A stretch of DNA of 64,000 nucleotides from the NCBI RefSeq assembly GCF_000332275.1, contig NZ_CM001776.1:2376789-2440788 (forward strand). Direction: 5' to 3'. The position numbers were made by a program, and so were the translations under genes. The notes beneath the pieces are model-generated. The model saw only the letters and a list, made by a program, of their open reading frames with translations. It had not been told where the DNA came from and searched no databases. Below are positions 44,551 to 52,409 of this stretch, piece by piece. Every line of letters starts with the position of its first letter. Position 1 is the first letter of the stretch. The stretch comes from Synechococcus sp. PCC 7336. Its GTDB lineage: Bacteria; Cyanobacteriota; Cyanobacteriia; Thermostichales; PCC-7336.

Positions 44551-45510
44551 ATGCAAAACCTGATTCCCGCTACGGTATTAACCGGCTATTTAGGTGCGGG
44601 CAAAACAACACTTTTGAATCGAATTCTTACGACTCAGCACGGCAAACGAATTGCGGTTATTGTGAATGAGTTTGGTGAAATTGGTATTGACAACCAGCTT
44701 ATTATTGATGCTGATGAAGAAATTTTCGAAATGAATAATGGCTGCATTTGCTGTACTGTCAGAGGCGATTTAATTCGTATTGTCAGCGATCTCGTGCAGC
44801 GCTCCGATGCTTTTGACTATTTGATGATTGAAACGACAGGCTTAGCCGATCCCGCGCCAGTGATTCAATCGTTTTTCGTTGACGAGGTGATGCGATCGCT
44901 ATTGCAACTGGATGCGATCGTGACCGTGGTTGACGCCAAGCACATTGGAGAGCACTGGGACAGCAGCAGTGAAGCCCAGGAGCAAATCGCCTTTGCCGAC
45001 GTCATTGTGCTGAACAAAGTCGATCTAGTCTCGCCTGCGCTGGTGGATAAACTCGAACAGCGGATTCGCGGTATGAATGCCCTCGCTAAGATCCATCGGA
45101 CTCAGCATTGCCAACTGCCGCTGGACGCAGTGCTGGGTATCGGTGCCTTCGACCTCAAAACTGCGTTGAGTATCGATCCCGAGTTTCTCGATGAAGATGC
45201 CCACGAGCACGATCGGTCGGTGTCATCCATTGCTATCCGCGAGTCTGGGGTAGTCGATAGCGATCGGCTCAATCGCTGGCTCTACCAACTCGTACAAAAA
45301 CGCGGCCCCGATATCTTTCGCATGAAAGGCATCCTGGATATGGATGATGAGGATCGGCGCTTTGTATTTCAAGGCGTTCATATGACGCTGGATGGTCGTC
45401 CGGGTCGTCCGTGGAAAGTGAGCGAACCCCGTCGTAACGAGCTCGTCTTTATTGGCCGCAATTTAGATGAATCTGAATTGCGAAGCGGCTTCAATGCGTG
45501 CTTAATGTAG
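44551..45510 (+). CDS. CobW/P47K-family GTPase, metallochaperone of the nitrile hydratase cluster
   Basis: This 319-residue COG0523 GTPase has the Walker A GYLGAGKTTL (residues 9-18) and the metal-binding CxCC in NNGCICCTVRGD near 68. The segment ETTGLADPAPV has the second nucleotide contact, and NKVDLV is the G4 motif. A short C-terminal domain (WLYQLVQKRGPDIFRMKG, GRPWKVSEPRRNELVFIGRN) follows. The family delivers metals such as cobalt, zinc or iron. AGAGG precedes the ATG. The next genes are the DUF1097 and nitrile hydratase genes, which suggests metal loading of that enzyme. Confidence 0.9.
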   Translation: MQNLIPATVLTGYLGAGKTTLLNRILTTQHGKRIAVIVNEFGEIGIDNQLIIDADEEIFEMNNGCICCTVRGDLIRIVSDLVQRSDAFDYLMIETTGLADPAPVIQSFFVDEVMRSLLQLDAIVTVVDAKHIGEHWDSSSEAQEQIAFADVIVLNKVDLVSPALVDKLEQRIRGMNALAKIHRTQHCQLPLDAVLGIGAFDLKTALSIDPEFLDEDAHEHDRSVSSIAIRESGVVDSDRLNRWLYQLVQKRGPDIFRMKGILDMDDEDRRFVFQGVHMTLDGRPGRPWKVSEPRRNELVFIGRNLDESELRSGFNACLM

Positions 45511-45542
45511 TTTCAGGGCCATCCATAGAGAAGCAATATGCC

Positions 45543-46061
45543 ATGAAACAATCTGAAGCATTAACGATTAGCATTGGCGTGCTCGGAGGGGTCGATGTTT
45601 TTCTCACAGCAACTGTAATTCCATTACCTGTTTGGGTTACATTTACTGCTTGGGCATCTTTTTTTGTTGTGGGAGGGGGGATTCAGGGGTTTGTTAAATC
45701 GGTTTCGTGCAACATTACCGGCATTATTATTGCAGCTCTGTCTCTATTAGCAATTGATTTAATAGGGAATCATCCTTTAGTCGCTGCAATTTGTGTTGGC
45801 ATTGGCAGTGCAGCAATGGTGCAGGCGTCGAAGCTGCCATTTACCTACGGTATTACACCTGCCATTGTCTGGGGCTTTTCACAAGCCGTCGGTACGGTAG
45901 CCGTCACTGGCTTACCCGTTACAGCTATGCCACCCAACAATCCTGTCTTGATTGCGATCTCAGCGATGATTTTAGGTGCCATCTTTGGTTACCTCTCAGA
46001 AGTTGGGGGGAAAGCCATGACCACTTCGTTAAAAACGGCTGGCGGTGGTAATGACCTCTAG
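45543..46061 (+). CDS. DUF1097 membrane protein
   Basis: This 172-residue protein starts at the ATG at 45543; the GTG at 45498 would overlap the previous gene's end. Five or so hydrophobic helices are visible, including ALTISIGVLGGVDVFLTATVI, VTFTAWASFFVVGGG, IIIAALSLLAIDLIG, ITPAIVWGFSQAVGTVAV and PVLIAISAMILGAIFGYLSEVG. DUF1097 (YcdZ-like) proteins have no established function. The position, between the metallochaperone and the enzyme subunits on the same strand, makes a metal or substrate transporter of the nitrile pathway plausible, but this is inference. Confidence 0.8.
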   Translation: MKQSEALTISIGVLGGVDVFLTATVIPLPVWVTFTAWASFFVVGGGIQGFVKSVSCNITGIIIAALSLLAIDLIGNHPLVAAICVGIGSAAMVQASKLPFTYGITPAIVWGFSQAVGTVAVTGLPVTAMPPNNPVLIAISAMILGAIFGYLSEVGGKAMTTSLKTAGGGNDL

Positions 46062-46130
46062 TTATGTGCTTTGGAAAAAATAGATCTCGATTTGATTAAT
46101 GGTACTGCTAAAAAAGGGGATGAGAGAACC

Positions 46131-46877
46131 ATGAAATTACAACACAATCTGGGAGGCTTAGAAGGATTAGGTTCGGTTGACTTTCAAAAAAAAGTATTTG
46201 TTGAAGCATGGGAAAAGCGTATCTTTGGCATTCACGCTGCCATGATGGGGCTGAGTAAACACCTCAGTGAGTCTTTGCCTGACTATCCGATCGAACAGGT
46301 GCCTACCCGGTTTCAAGATATTTGGACCTGGGCCGATCTGCGCCGAGGAGCAGAAGCCATGAATCCCTTCGACTACTTCAGGCTGCGATATTACGAAAAA
46401 TGGCTAGGAGGTATCGCTAGTTTCTTTGTCGAGAAAGGCTACATTTCTCAAGCAGAGCTGGATGACAAAATGAGCTTTTATCTGAAGGAGGGAAATGTCG
46501 ATCCGACGCCTTTACCTCAAAAGGATGTCCCTGCTATTGACGAGCAAGTGATTAAGTATCTGCAGTTGGGCGATTCTCCCAAACGTACGGCCGATATTCA
46601 ACCCAAGTTTGCGGTTGGCGATGCCATTATCGTTAAGGATATGCCGGTGGCCGAACATACCCGTCTACCCGGCCACCTGCGGGGTAAATCTGGAGTTGTC
46701 GACTTAGTCTATGATGGCTGTTATGCCTATTTCCCCGGCCCCGCCGATGGCTTGGGACCTGCCCAACCGAGCTATAGCATTCGCTTTGACGTGAAAGATA
46801 TCTGGGGTGACGATTTGGCTGAGCCCGGCTCGGTATTTTACGCCGATCTATTTGAGCTGTATCTTGCTGCCGCATAG
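46131..46877 (+). CDS. nthB: Nitrile hydratase beta subunit
   Basis: This 248-residue protein starts at the ATG at 46131 (MKLQHNLGGLEGLGSV), the usual DLGG-type N-terminus of the beta subunit. FVEAWEKRIFGIHAAMMG, WADLRRGAEAMNPFDYFRLRYYEKWLGGI and the C-terminal FAVGDAIIVKDM, HTRLPGHLRGKSGVVDLVYDG and YSIRFDVKDIWGDD are all family blocks. Nitrile hydratase converts nitriles to amides in the cytoplasm. The beta-alpha order with a small accessory gene after them is typical of cobalt-type operons. The alpha gene follows after 39 bases. Confidence 0.95.
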   Translation: MKLQHNLGGLEGLGSVDFQKKVFVEAWEKRIFGIHAAMMGLSKHLSESLPDYPIEQVPTRFQDIWTWADLRRGAEAMNPFDYFRLRYYEKWLGGIASFFVEKGYISQAELDDKMSFYLKEGNVDPTPLPQKDVPAIDEQVIKYLQLGDSPKRTADIQPKFAVGDAIIVKDMPVAEHTRLPGHLRGKSGVVDLVYDGCYAYFPGPADGLGPAQPSYSIRFDVKDIWGDDLAEPGSVFYADLFELYLAAA

Positions 46878-46916
46878 CTTTACGTGCAACCATTATTGAG
46901 AGAGGGAAGCTTGCCA

Positions 46917-47546
46917 ATGTCTATTCCAGGAGATGAGCGTTTTAGCTACGATACTAATCGCGAGCTTAAAAGTGCTGCAAAAGTTAGAGCATTGGAAGCT
47001 CTTTTGATTGAGAAAGGTATCATCGGCGGCGAAACGGTCAATAAAGTTTTGCAATACTTCGATTCCCAGATGGGGCCGTTCAATGGAGCAAAACTGGTTG
47101 CCCGAGCCTGGGTCGATCCAGAGTTTAAGCAGCGCTTAATTGAAGATTGCAATGCTGTTTGTGCAGAGCTCGACCTTCCAACCGGTATGTCTGGAGCAGA
47201 AGGCGAACACATGCGGGTGGCTGAGAATACCCCTTCGGTGCATAACTTAATTAACTGTACGCTATGTTCTTGCTACCCTTGGCCCACCCTAGGGCTCCCT
47301 CCATACTGGTATAAAGACCCAACCTTTCGAGCGAGAGCGGCCCGCGAACCCAGAGCCGTGCTCAAAGAGTTTGGCCTCGATTTGGATGACTCAGTGCAGA
47401 TTCGAGTGTGGGATAGCAGCGGACAAATCCGCTGGTGGGTCTTGCCCGAACGACCTGCGGGCACAGAGCATATGAGGGAAGAGGAACTGGCTGCTCTGGT
47501 AACGCCGGAGTCCATGATGGGTGTGGCGAAGGTAAAGGCTCCCTAG
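46917..47546 (+). CDS. nthA: Nitrile hydratase alpha subunit, cobalt-type
   Basis: This 209-residue protein starts at the ATG at 46917, preceded by GAGAGAGGGAAG. The active-site metal motif reads C114-T-L-C117-S-C119, then YPWPTLGLPPYWYKDP. Thr after the first Cys is the mark of cobalt-type enzymes (iron-type has Ser). Cys117 and Cys119 should be the oxidised sulfinic and sulfenic ligands. The C-terminus has REPRAVLKEFGLDL and WWVLPERPAGTEHM, which are conserved. It lies between the beta subunit and the accessory gene. Product amides could feed nitrogen assimilation through an amidase, though none is seen in the window. Confidence 0.96.
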   Translation: MSIPGDERFSYDTNRELKSAAKVRALEALLIEKGIIGGETVNKVLQYFDSQMGPFNGAKLVARAWVDPEFKQRLIEDCNAVCAELDLPTGMSGAEGEHMRVAENTPSVHNLINCTLCSCYPWPTLGLPPYWYKDPTFRARAAREPRAVLKEFGLDLDDSVQIRVWDSSGQIRWWVLPERPAGTEHMREEELAALVTPESMMGVAKVKAP

Positions 47547-47565
47547 TGATTGTGTTGGTTGCATT

Positions 47566-47922
47566 ATGTTTACTCAATTCGAACACTTTGCGGCTTCTAG
47601 CCTGATGGGTTCTGAGGAAGCTCTACCCCGCGAGAATGGCCAGCTTGCCTTTAATCGCAGTTGGGAACAAGTTGCATTTGCCCTGGCGATCGCCCTCTCT
47701 AAAAAGGGCTATTACGAATGGGAAGAGTTTCGTCAGAATCTGATCGACACGATTCGCGAGTGGGAGTCAGACCATGACTTGGACGATCCAACTTGGGATT
47801 ACTACCAACGCTGGTATGCGGTCCTAGAGAAGTTAGCGTTGGAGTCGGGCGCGATCGATCGGGCAGAACTTGAGGAGAAGGTCGCAATCCTGTTAGCCTG
47901 CGAGCCTATCCACGAGGAATAG
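47566..47922 (+). CDS. Nitrile hydratase accessory protein
   Basis: This 118-residue protein starts with ATG, 19 bases after the alpha gene. It resembles the N-terminal part of the beta subunit in its helix FNRSWEQVAFALAIALSKKGYYEWEEFRQNLID and in DPTWDYYQRWYAVLEKLALESG. This matches the small activator proteins of cobalt-type nitrile hydratase, which form a complex with the alpha subunit and deliver metal by subunit exchange. Its presence together with a CobW-like protein upstream is unusual and may mean two metal-loading routes. Confidence 0.9.
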   Translation: MFTQFEHFAASSLMGSEEALPRENGQLAFNRSWEQVAFALAIALSKKGYYEWEEFRQNLIDTIREWESDHDLDDPTWDYYQRWYAVLEKLALESGAIDRAELEEKVAILLACEPIHEE

Positions 47923-48014
47923 GAGGACTCCGACGCACGGCCCATCAGCCCATTAGGGGATTCCTGACGCGAATATTATCGAAACAAGCTATCACCTGAG
48001 CTCAGCAGCGTTTG

Positions 48015-48629
48015 TTATGCGCGTGCCTCAACCCACTGCTCCATGAAGCGCATCAATTCAGCGATCGATAGCCGCTCGATATTCCGTGGAGAGAACCCTC
48101 GGGCCGTCAGCTCATCATAGTTGTCAGCCATGAAGTCGGTAAACGCGCCCCATATTGCCGCGGGGCCATCGGCTGCCAAATTGGCTTCGTGATTCAGCCA
48201 GTTTCGGACTACAGCGACAATTTCTTCTGGCTCATTTTCATGGACTTCGATGTCTGAACCAGAAACGTCAGAAAGTGCGGCCTGGTAGCGGTGGCGCTCC
48301 GCCTCAAGTATCAGACATTTCTTTTCCGACGATTCCCCACCCTTGAAGCGTCGGCACCCGAAATCTATGCCAAGTTCAAACGGCATGTTGAGCCGGTAGA
48401 ACTCTCCCGCTGTTTCAGCTTTTAACCTGGACAGGTCGTGAATTGAATACTTCGATTCTTCAATGAGTCCGATGATTTTCTCAATACGAACTTCAGCAGA
48501 ATTTAGGCGCTCCAGCGCAATTCGCGGCGTGAAGCCAAGATAATAGATTGTGAATAGTAGTGGGCGAAGGAGTGGCCGAAATTTATCGTCGAATGGACAA
48601 TTGACGAATACGTTACGTTCAAATGTCAT
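48015..48629 (-). CDS. TIR/deoxyribosyltransferase-like protein downstream of a DUF2188 gene
   Basis: This 204-residue protein starts VFVNCPFDDKFRPLLRPLLFTIYYLG. It continues with IGLIEESKYSIHDLSRLKAETAGEFYRLNMPFELGIDFG, then LSDVSGSDIEVHENEP and VVRNWLN. HDLS plus NMPFELG parallels DLSEANPNVFFELG of the pair at 33437-34386, so a Rossmann-type nucleotide-recognition fold with a conserved Glu is likely. The C-terminal 60 residues are helical. GGAG precedes the ATG by four bases. It lies 14 bases after the DUF2188 gene. The function is unknown; NAD-linked immunity is a hypothesis. Confidence 0.72.
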   Translation of the reverse strand: MTFERNVFVNCPFDDKFRPLLRPLLFTIYYLGFTPRIALERLNSAEVRIEKIIGLIEESKYSIHDLSRLKAETAGEFYRLNMPFELGIDFGCRRFKGGESSEKKCLILEAERHRYQAALSDVSGSDIEVHENEPEEIVAVVRNWLNHEANLAADGPAAIWGAFTDFMADNYDELTARGFSPRNIERLSIAELMRFMEQWVEARA

Positions 48630-48643
48630 TCACTCCAGCGCCC

Positions 48644-48919
48644 TTAGCCCCGCGGCGGATGGGGATCCTGGCCGTAGCTATCTCTTTGGCGGATAGTTCC
48701 ATCCTTACGGTGGATGTACAGCTCTGCGTGTTCCTTCTTAGCAAGGTCTCGCGCGAATTTTTCCGCGGCCTTCTGGGTGTCGAAGACGCGTGTGGCCCGC
48801 TCAGCACCCGATTTCCGTACGGCCCAACCGCCCTTCAGGCTAGGAACTACGTGTCTTCCAGTCTTGCTCACGGTCGATGCCCTTGGATGCTTCACGGTGT
48901 GTCGCTTATTGTAGCGCAT
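48644..48919 (-). CDS. DUF2188-domain protein
   Basis: This 91-residue protein starts at the ATG at 48919 (MRYNKRHTVKHPRAST). The DUF2188 core is GRHVVPSLKGGWAVRKSGAERATRVFDTQKAAEKFARDLAKKEHAELYIHRKDGTIRQRDSYGQDPHPP. That matches the usual HVVPxxDGWAVxxEGxxRAxxxFxTKxEAxxxAR pattern with the GRIxxxxSYGxDPxP end. No strong ribosome site precedes the ATG. DUF2188 proteins are small and basic, of unknown function. It stands between the DUF1173-like gene (26 bases upstream) and the TIR-like gene (14 bases downstream), all on one strand. Confidence 0.85.
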   Translation of the reverse strand: MRYNKRHTVKHPRASTVSKTGRHVVPSLKGGWAVRKSGAERATRVFDTQKAAEKFARDLAKKEHAELYIHRKDGTIRQRDSYGQDPHPPRG

Positions 48920-48945
48920 AACTATAGTTTGGCGAGGATGCGAGA

Positions 48946-50352
48946 TTACTGAAATATTCGCTCGATCGCCTGGGTCAGGGCCTGTTGAAACGCGCGTTTC
49001 CGTCTGGGGGTGAGAGGCTGGCTCCAATCCAAGGGAATCACTTCGCCCAATTCCGCCATGCGAGGGTGAGTTCTATCTTTGCGTGCTAGATACGCCGAGT
49101 TGTCAAATCCCATCGTTTCCACCACAATGTTGTGCTGTCCTTTGCGGTCGAGGCGATCGCGATAGAGGACAAAATCCGGTCGGTAAGGCTCCCCCTCACT
49201 CGACGCAAAATCGTGCAAGGGTTTGGTAACGGTCAGAGGGATACCCTGCCGACAAACCAATCTCTGCAACTCCAGTAACAGCGCCAGGGTTTGCCGCTCG
49301 GCATCGCTATCCACCGGCACCAGCAGGGAAGTGCTGTAAACGGGATGGGTATACGCCTGCCGCAAGACATACTGTCCCGGTGCGAGTTTGCTTTCGCCAA
49401 GCTGGGCGATCGCCCAGTAGGGGGCCGAGCGGTGGGAATGAGGGGGAGCAAAGCAAATGGGGGGCTCTTCAATCGCGATCGAGTCGGGTTTCCCCACAAA
49501 ATAGAGCTGGCGACGCTCGATATCCACTTGACTGGCAAGGCCCACAAACCAAGCTTGGGGTTTGACGTGCGGCGGCCAGTCGCCCCCGCCCCGAGACAGA
49601 AGTGCTTCCAATCGCTGGCATCCTGCCGCGATCGCCTCGGGCTCCGTTGTCAAATAGTGTCGCAGGGGAATGCGATTGATGATGTGGCGTTTGGTGCGCT
49701 GCAGGCGGCGGTACTGCTGCTGGGGATAATTCGATCGCCGCCACCAGCCGGGACGAATGACATTGAGCTGAGCTTCTTCTAAGAGCGTAAACAGCATGCG
49801 GGCCAGCTTGGGCCAGCGATGGGAACGACGGCGATCCGTTTGGATGGCCAGTTGGGTGGGCTGTTGGCTGACCGGGCGAGCCTCGGGCGCTCGATCGGTC
49901 AGATCGAGCACAAAGCTGGTGCTTGAAGCTAAAGGTCTGAGGGCATGGCCCACTTGCGAGGCTGAGCGAGAGTTTGGGAGAGAGGATTCTGGCCTAGTGC
50001 GATCGAAGGCAAACCGATCTTCCAGTCGGTCGGGAATATGAAAAATGCAGGTGGGATGGTGGGGAAATTGCGATCGAATGCGTCGAAAGGAATAACGGCT
50101 TCCCCAACTGTCTAGCTGAATGGGGCAGAGCAGCGGTTGGCGATCGGCTTCCCCCTGGCAGTCGCAGGCGATCCACAAATGGCGATCGCGCAGCCGCTTG
50201 AGAACTTCGGCAATCTGGGCATCCAATCGGAACGTGCGCTCGCCTCGAAGCTGAGAATCATACCACTGATTGAAGAGAGCTTCGTCGCCTGCGACAGACT
50301 CCCCTGCGGGGAGAAGAGGCTGACCGGGTTTGGTTTTACGGACGATCCGCAT
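48946..50352 (-). CDS. DUF1173-like protein, typical of integrative elements, with possible nuclease domain
   Basis: This 468-residue protein has a Cys/His cluster near the N-terminus (IACDCQGEADRQPLLC, then HHPTCIFH), which may bind zinc. The centre has RMLFTLLEEAQLNVIRPGWWRR. The C-terminal region has YRPDFVLYRDRL, then IVVETMGFDNSAYLARKDRTHPRMAELGE, a PD-x..E-x-like arrangement suggestive of a restriction-endonuclease fold. This matches my recollection of the DUF1173 family, which is often found in integrative and conjugative elements, but no search was run. It is the first gene of a minus-strand trio with DUF2188 and TIR-like genes. Confidence 0.6.
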   Translation of the reverse strand: MRIVRKTKPGQPLLPAGESVAGDEALFNQWYDSQLRGERTFRLDAQIAEVLKRLRDRHLWIACDCQGEADRQPLLCPIQLDSWGSRYSFRRIRSQFPHHPTCIFHIPDRLEDRFAFDRTRPESSLPNSRSASQVGHALRPLASSTSFVLDLTDRAPEARPVSQQPTQLAIQTDRRRSHRWPKLARMLFTLLEEAQLNVIRPGWWRRSNYPQQQYRRLQRTKRHIINRIPLRHYLTTEPEAIAAGCQRLEALLSRGGGDWPPHVKPQAWFVGLASQVDIERRQLYFVGKPDSIAIEEPPICFAPPHSHRSAPYWAIAQLGESKLAPGQYVLRQAYTHPVYSTSLLVPVDSDAERQTLALLLELQRLVCRQGIPLTVTKPLHDFASSEGEPYRPDFVLYRDRLDRKGQHNIVVETMGFDNSAYLARKDRTHPRMAELGEVIPLDWSQPLTPRRKRAFQQALTQAIERIFQ

Positions 50353-50518
50353 TATCTGCAGTTGCGCGCTAAGGCCATTGTTCCAAGCTTCCGAGCAACG
50401 TCAAGGGAAGACTGAAACCTCGTGACTCGGTGCTGGCTATTGCTTCGCCAAGTTGAAGGGTTGCCCTGACCCTGGATGCCCGGTCTACATCTAGTGAAAT
50501 CCGGCTGTCGGTGGCGGT

Positions 50519-51244
50519 TTATTCAGACGCGGCAGGTTGAGAGCCAAACCGATAGCCTTTGCCATACACCGACTGGATTAGAGGGCGCGATCGCTTTTTC
50601 TGCCCTTCAAGCTTGCGCCGCAATAACTTCACTTGAGCAGCCAACACATTACTACTCGGTTTCTCCTCATCCGGCCATAAATGCCGATAGATCTGCTCGC
50701 GACCGAGCAGTTGACCGGGATGAGTCATGAAATAGTCCAGCAGTTGAAATTCCTTTTCAGACAGGGCGATCGCTTTGCCTTGTCGGTACGCCATGCGATT
50801 GTCGCGATCGAGCTCCAGATCCTCCACCTGCAATCGCTGCGGGGTTGGAACTGTAGTTGGAGAGGACTGCGATCGCCGCAGTTGTGCCCTCACCCGCGCC
50901 ATCAACTCCCGCAATTCGAAGGGCTTGACTAAATAGTCATCCGCTCCGGCATCCAGCCCTTCGACGCGATCGTCGAGGGTATCCTTTGCGGTCAGAAACA
51001 GCACGGGAGTCGCTCCGCACGCCGTCCGCACGCGCTGACACAACTCCAAGCCCGAGTGATGGGGCAACATCCAATCGAGCACAATCAGGTCGTAGGGCGA
51101 ATCGGTGACGGAGGAATGGGTTTCGAGCAATGCCAGAGCCCCTCGACCGTCGTAGGCCACATCCACTTCATACCCTTCGCGGGCAAATAACTGTGCCAGC
51201 GAGTCGGTTAATTCCACTTCGTCATCCACCAGCAGAATTCGCAT
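50519..51244 (-). CDS. OmpR/PhoB-family response regulator
   Basis: This 241-residue regulator has an N-terminal receiver domain with D7, D8, the phospho-acceptor D57 in LIVLDWML, and K107 in DDYLVKPFE. The C-terminal winged helix starts near 140 (LQVEDLELDRDNRMAYRQGKAIALSEKEFQLLDYF) and ends with SVYGKGYRFG. It belongs to the RppA/NrsR-like cyanobacterial type. No histidine kinase is next to it; the nearest in the window is the CHASE2 kinase at 6026. The minus-strand neighbour upstream is a Uma2 protein. Confidence 0.93.
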   Translation of the reverse strand: MRILLVDDEVELTDSLAQLFAREGYEVDVAYDGRGALALLETHSSVTDSPYDLIVLDWMLPHHSGLELCQRVRTACGATPVLFLTAKDTLDDRVEGLDAGADDYLVKPFELRELMARVRAQLRRSQSSPTTVPTPQRLQVEDLELDRDNRMAYRQGKAIALSEKEFQLLDYFMTHPGQLLGREQIYRHLWPDEEKPSSNVLAAQVKLLRRKLEGQKKRSRPLIQSVYGKGYRFGSQPAASE

Positions 51245-51316
51245 GTCTTCGAATCGAAGGGGTTTCTACCCTCCAGCTTGCTCGACAAACTCACAATAAC
51301 GCCGCACTGCCACAAG

Positions 51317-51868
51317 TCAGCTTAGCAACTGCTTCACTGAAACTTCGAGATCTGGAAAAGCCAGGGGTACAACGATCCCTGCTTGTAAGGACGTTTTACT
51401 GCGGTATCGACCTGCTGAAGGTTGGCGGTGAACCCACAATACTTTGGCCTGCACGTCAGCCACCCAGTATTCTCTCAACTGAGCCCGGGCATACGTTCGT
51501 GCCTTCTGCTCCAGATCGTATTCGAGCGTTGTATTAGAAATCTCCACCACCCAATAGATGTCCGCAGGGGTTGGATGGCGATCGTCGTAGCGTTCCAAAG
51601 GGGACTGCGCAATTGTCAAGTCGGGCTCTGGCTCTGAATCTGTTTCGCTCAGGTCGATCGGGGTTGCAGGTAAGACTTCAGCGCGCTCTCCTAGCAATTG
51701 CTGCAAATACCTCAAGGCTTTTCGATATGTAGATGCATGAATCGGTCTTTCGGGAGGCATGTCTACGATCTGGCCCTGCAGTAATTCGACCCGGCGATCG
51801 ACAAAAGCTCCCGCATCAATCCTGCGGTGGTAGTCGTCTACGGTCACAGTCGGCAGTTCCAATACCAT
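51317..51868 (-). CDS. Uma2-family putative restriction-endonuclease-like protein
   Basis: This 183-residue protein starts at the ATG at 51868. The frame is open upstream for another 117 codons, but that part overlaps the GNAT gene and has no family text. Typical segments are TVDDYHRRIDAGAFVDRRVELLQGQIVDMPP, SEPEPDLTIAQ (acidic core), IYWVVEISNTTLEYDLEQKARTYARAQLREYWVADVQAKVLWVHR. The family has a PD-(D/E)XK-like fold and is greatly expanded in cyanobacteria; its role is not established. It is 26 bases after the GNAT gene on the same strand. Confidence 0.88.
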   Translation of the reverse strand: MVLELPTVTVDDYHRRIDAGAFVDRRVELLQGQIVDMPPERPIHASTYRKALRYLQQLLGERAEVLPATPIDLSETDSEPEPDLTIAQSPLERYDDRHPTPADIYWVVEISNTTLEYDLEQKARTYARAQLREYWVADVQAKVLWVHRQPSAGRYRSKTSLQAGIVVPLAFPDLEVSVKQLLS

Positions 51869-51894
51869 GTTTTTTCTCGCATTCGATCGCCCGC

Positions 51895-52350
51895 CTACTC
51901 CCCATCGTCCGCCAACTGGCCGCAGACCATCAACAGGTGGTCGATATTGGCTTCTCGAAAGACTTCCCCTCGTGCCACAAAACCGTGCTTGCGATAAAAC
52001 TCTGTTGTCTGCACCTGTGCGTGCAGTTTTAGGCTGGGAAAACTGCGATCGCGAGCTACTGACATCATAAACTCCAAGAGTTGAGAGCCATATCCTCGCC
52101 CGCGATACGCTTTGCGAATCGCCAAGCGCTCTAACTTGGCGTAATGGCTGAAAAACCGAATCCGTCCTGCCGCAAACGGCTCTGCATCGATTTCCCCCAA
52201 GATATGAGTGGACGACCAATCTCGACCGTCCACTTCAATCTCATAGGGGCAGTTTTGCTCCTCGATAAACACGATCGCCCTCACTGCCAAAACAGCGATC
52301 GTCTCGTCTAAACTACGAGTCACCCGAAACAGCGGCTGTCCCAACGTCAA
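51895..52350 (-). CDS. GNAT-family N-acetyltransferase
   Basis: This 151-residue protein has the GNAT fold: VLAVRAIVFIEEQNCPYEIEVDGRDWSSTHILGE, RIRFFSHYAKLERLAIRKAYRGRGYGSQLLEFMM with the acetyl-CoA-binding RGRGYG, and KLHAQVQTTEFYRKHGFVARGEVF. This is the ElaA-like subgroup. The start is TTG at 52350, with GGGGAG five bases upstream; no better ATG is in frame nearby. The substrate is unknown. It precedes the Uma2 gene by 26 bases. Confidence 0.9.
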   Translation of the reverse strand: MTLGQPLFRVTRSLDETIAVLAVRAIVFIEEQNCPYEIEVDGRDWSSTHILGEIDAEPFAAGRIRFFSHYAKLERLAIRKAYRGRGYGSQLLEFMMSVARDRSFPSLKLHAQVQTTEFYRKHGFVARGEVFREANIDHLLMVCGQLADDGE

Positions 52351-52409
52351 GCGTTCTCCCCAATCCTGTCCCTAAAAGTGTCAGTGGCGTGGCTGAGGCG
52401 ATCGCCCCT

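Noticed and set aside
51869-52219. N-terminal extension of the Uma2 gene
   Set aside because: The extension overlaps the GNAT gene on the same strand and has no family text. The ATG at 51868 gives the standard Uma2 length.
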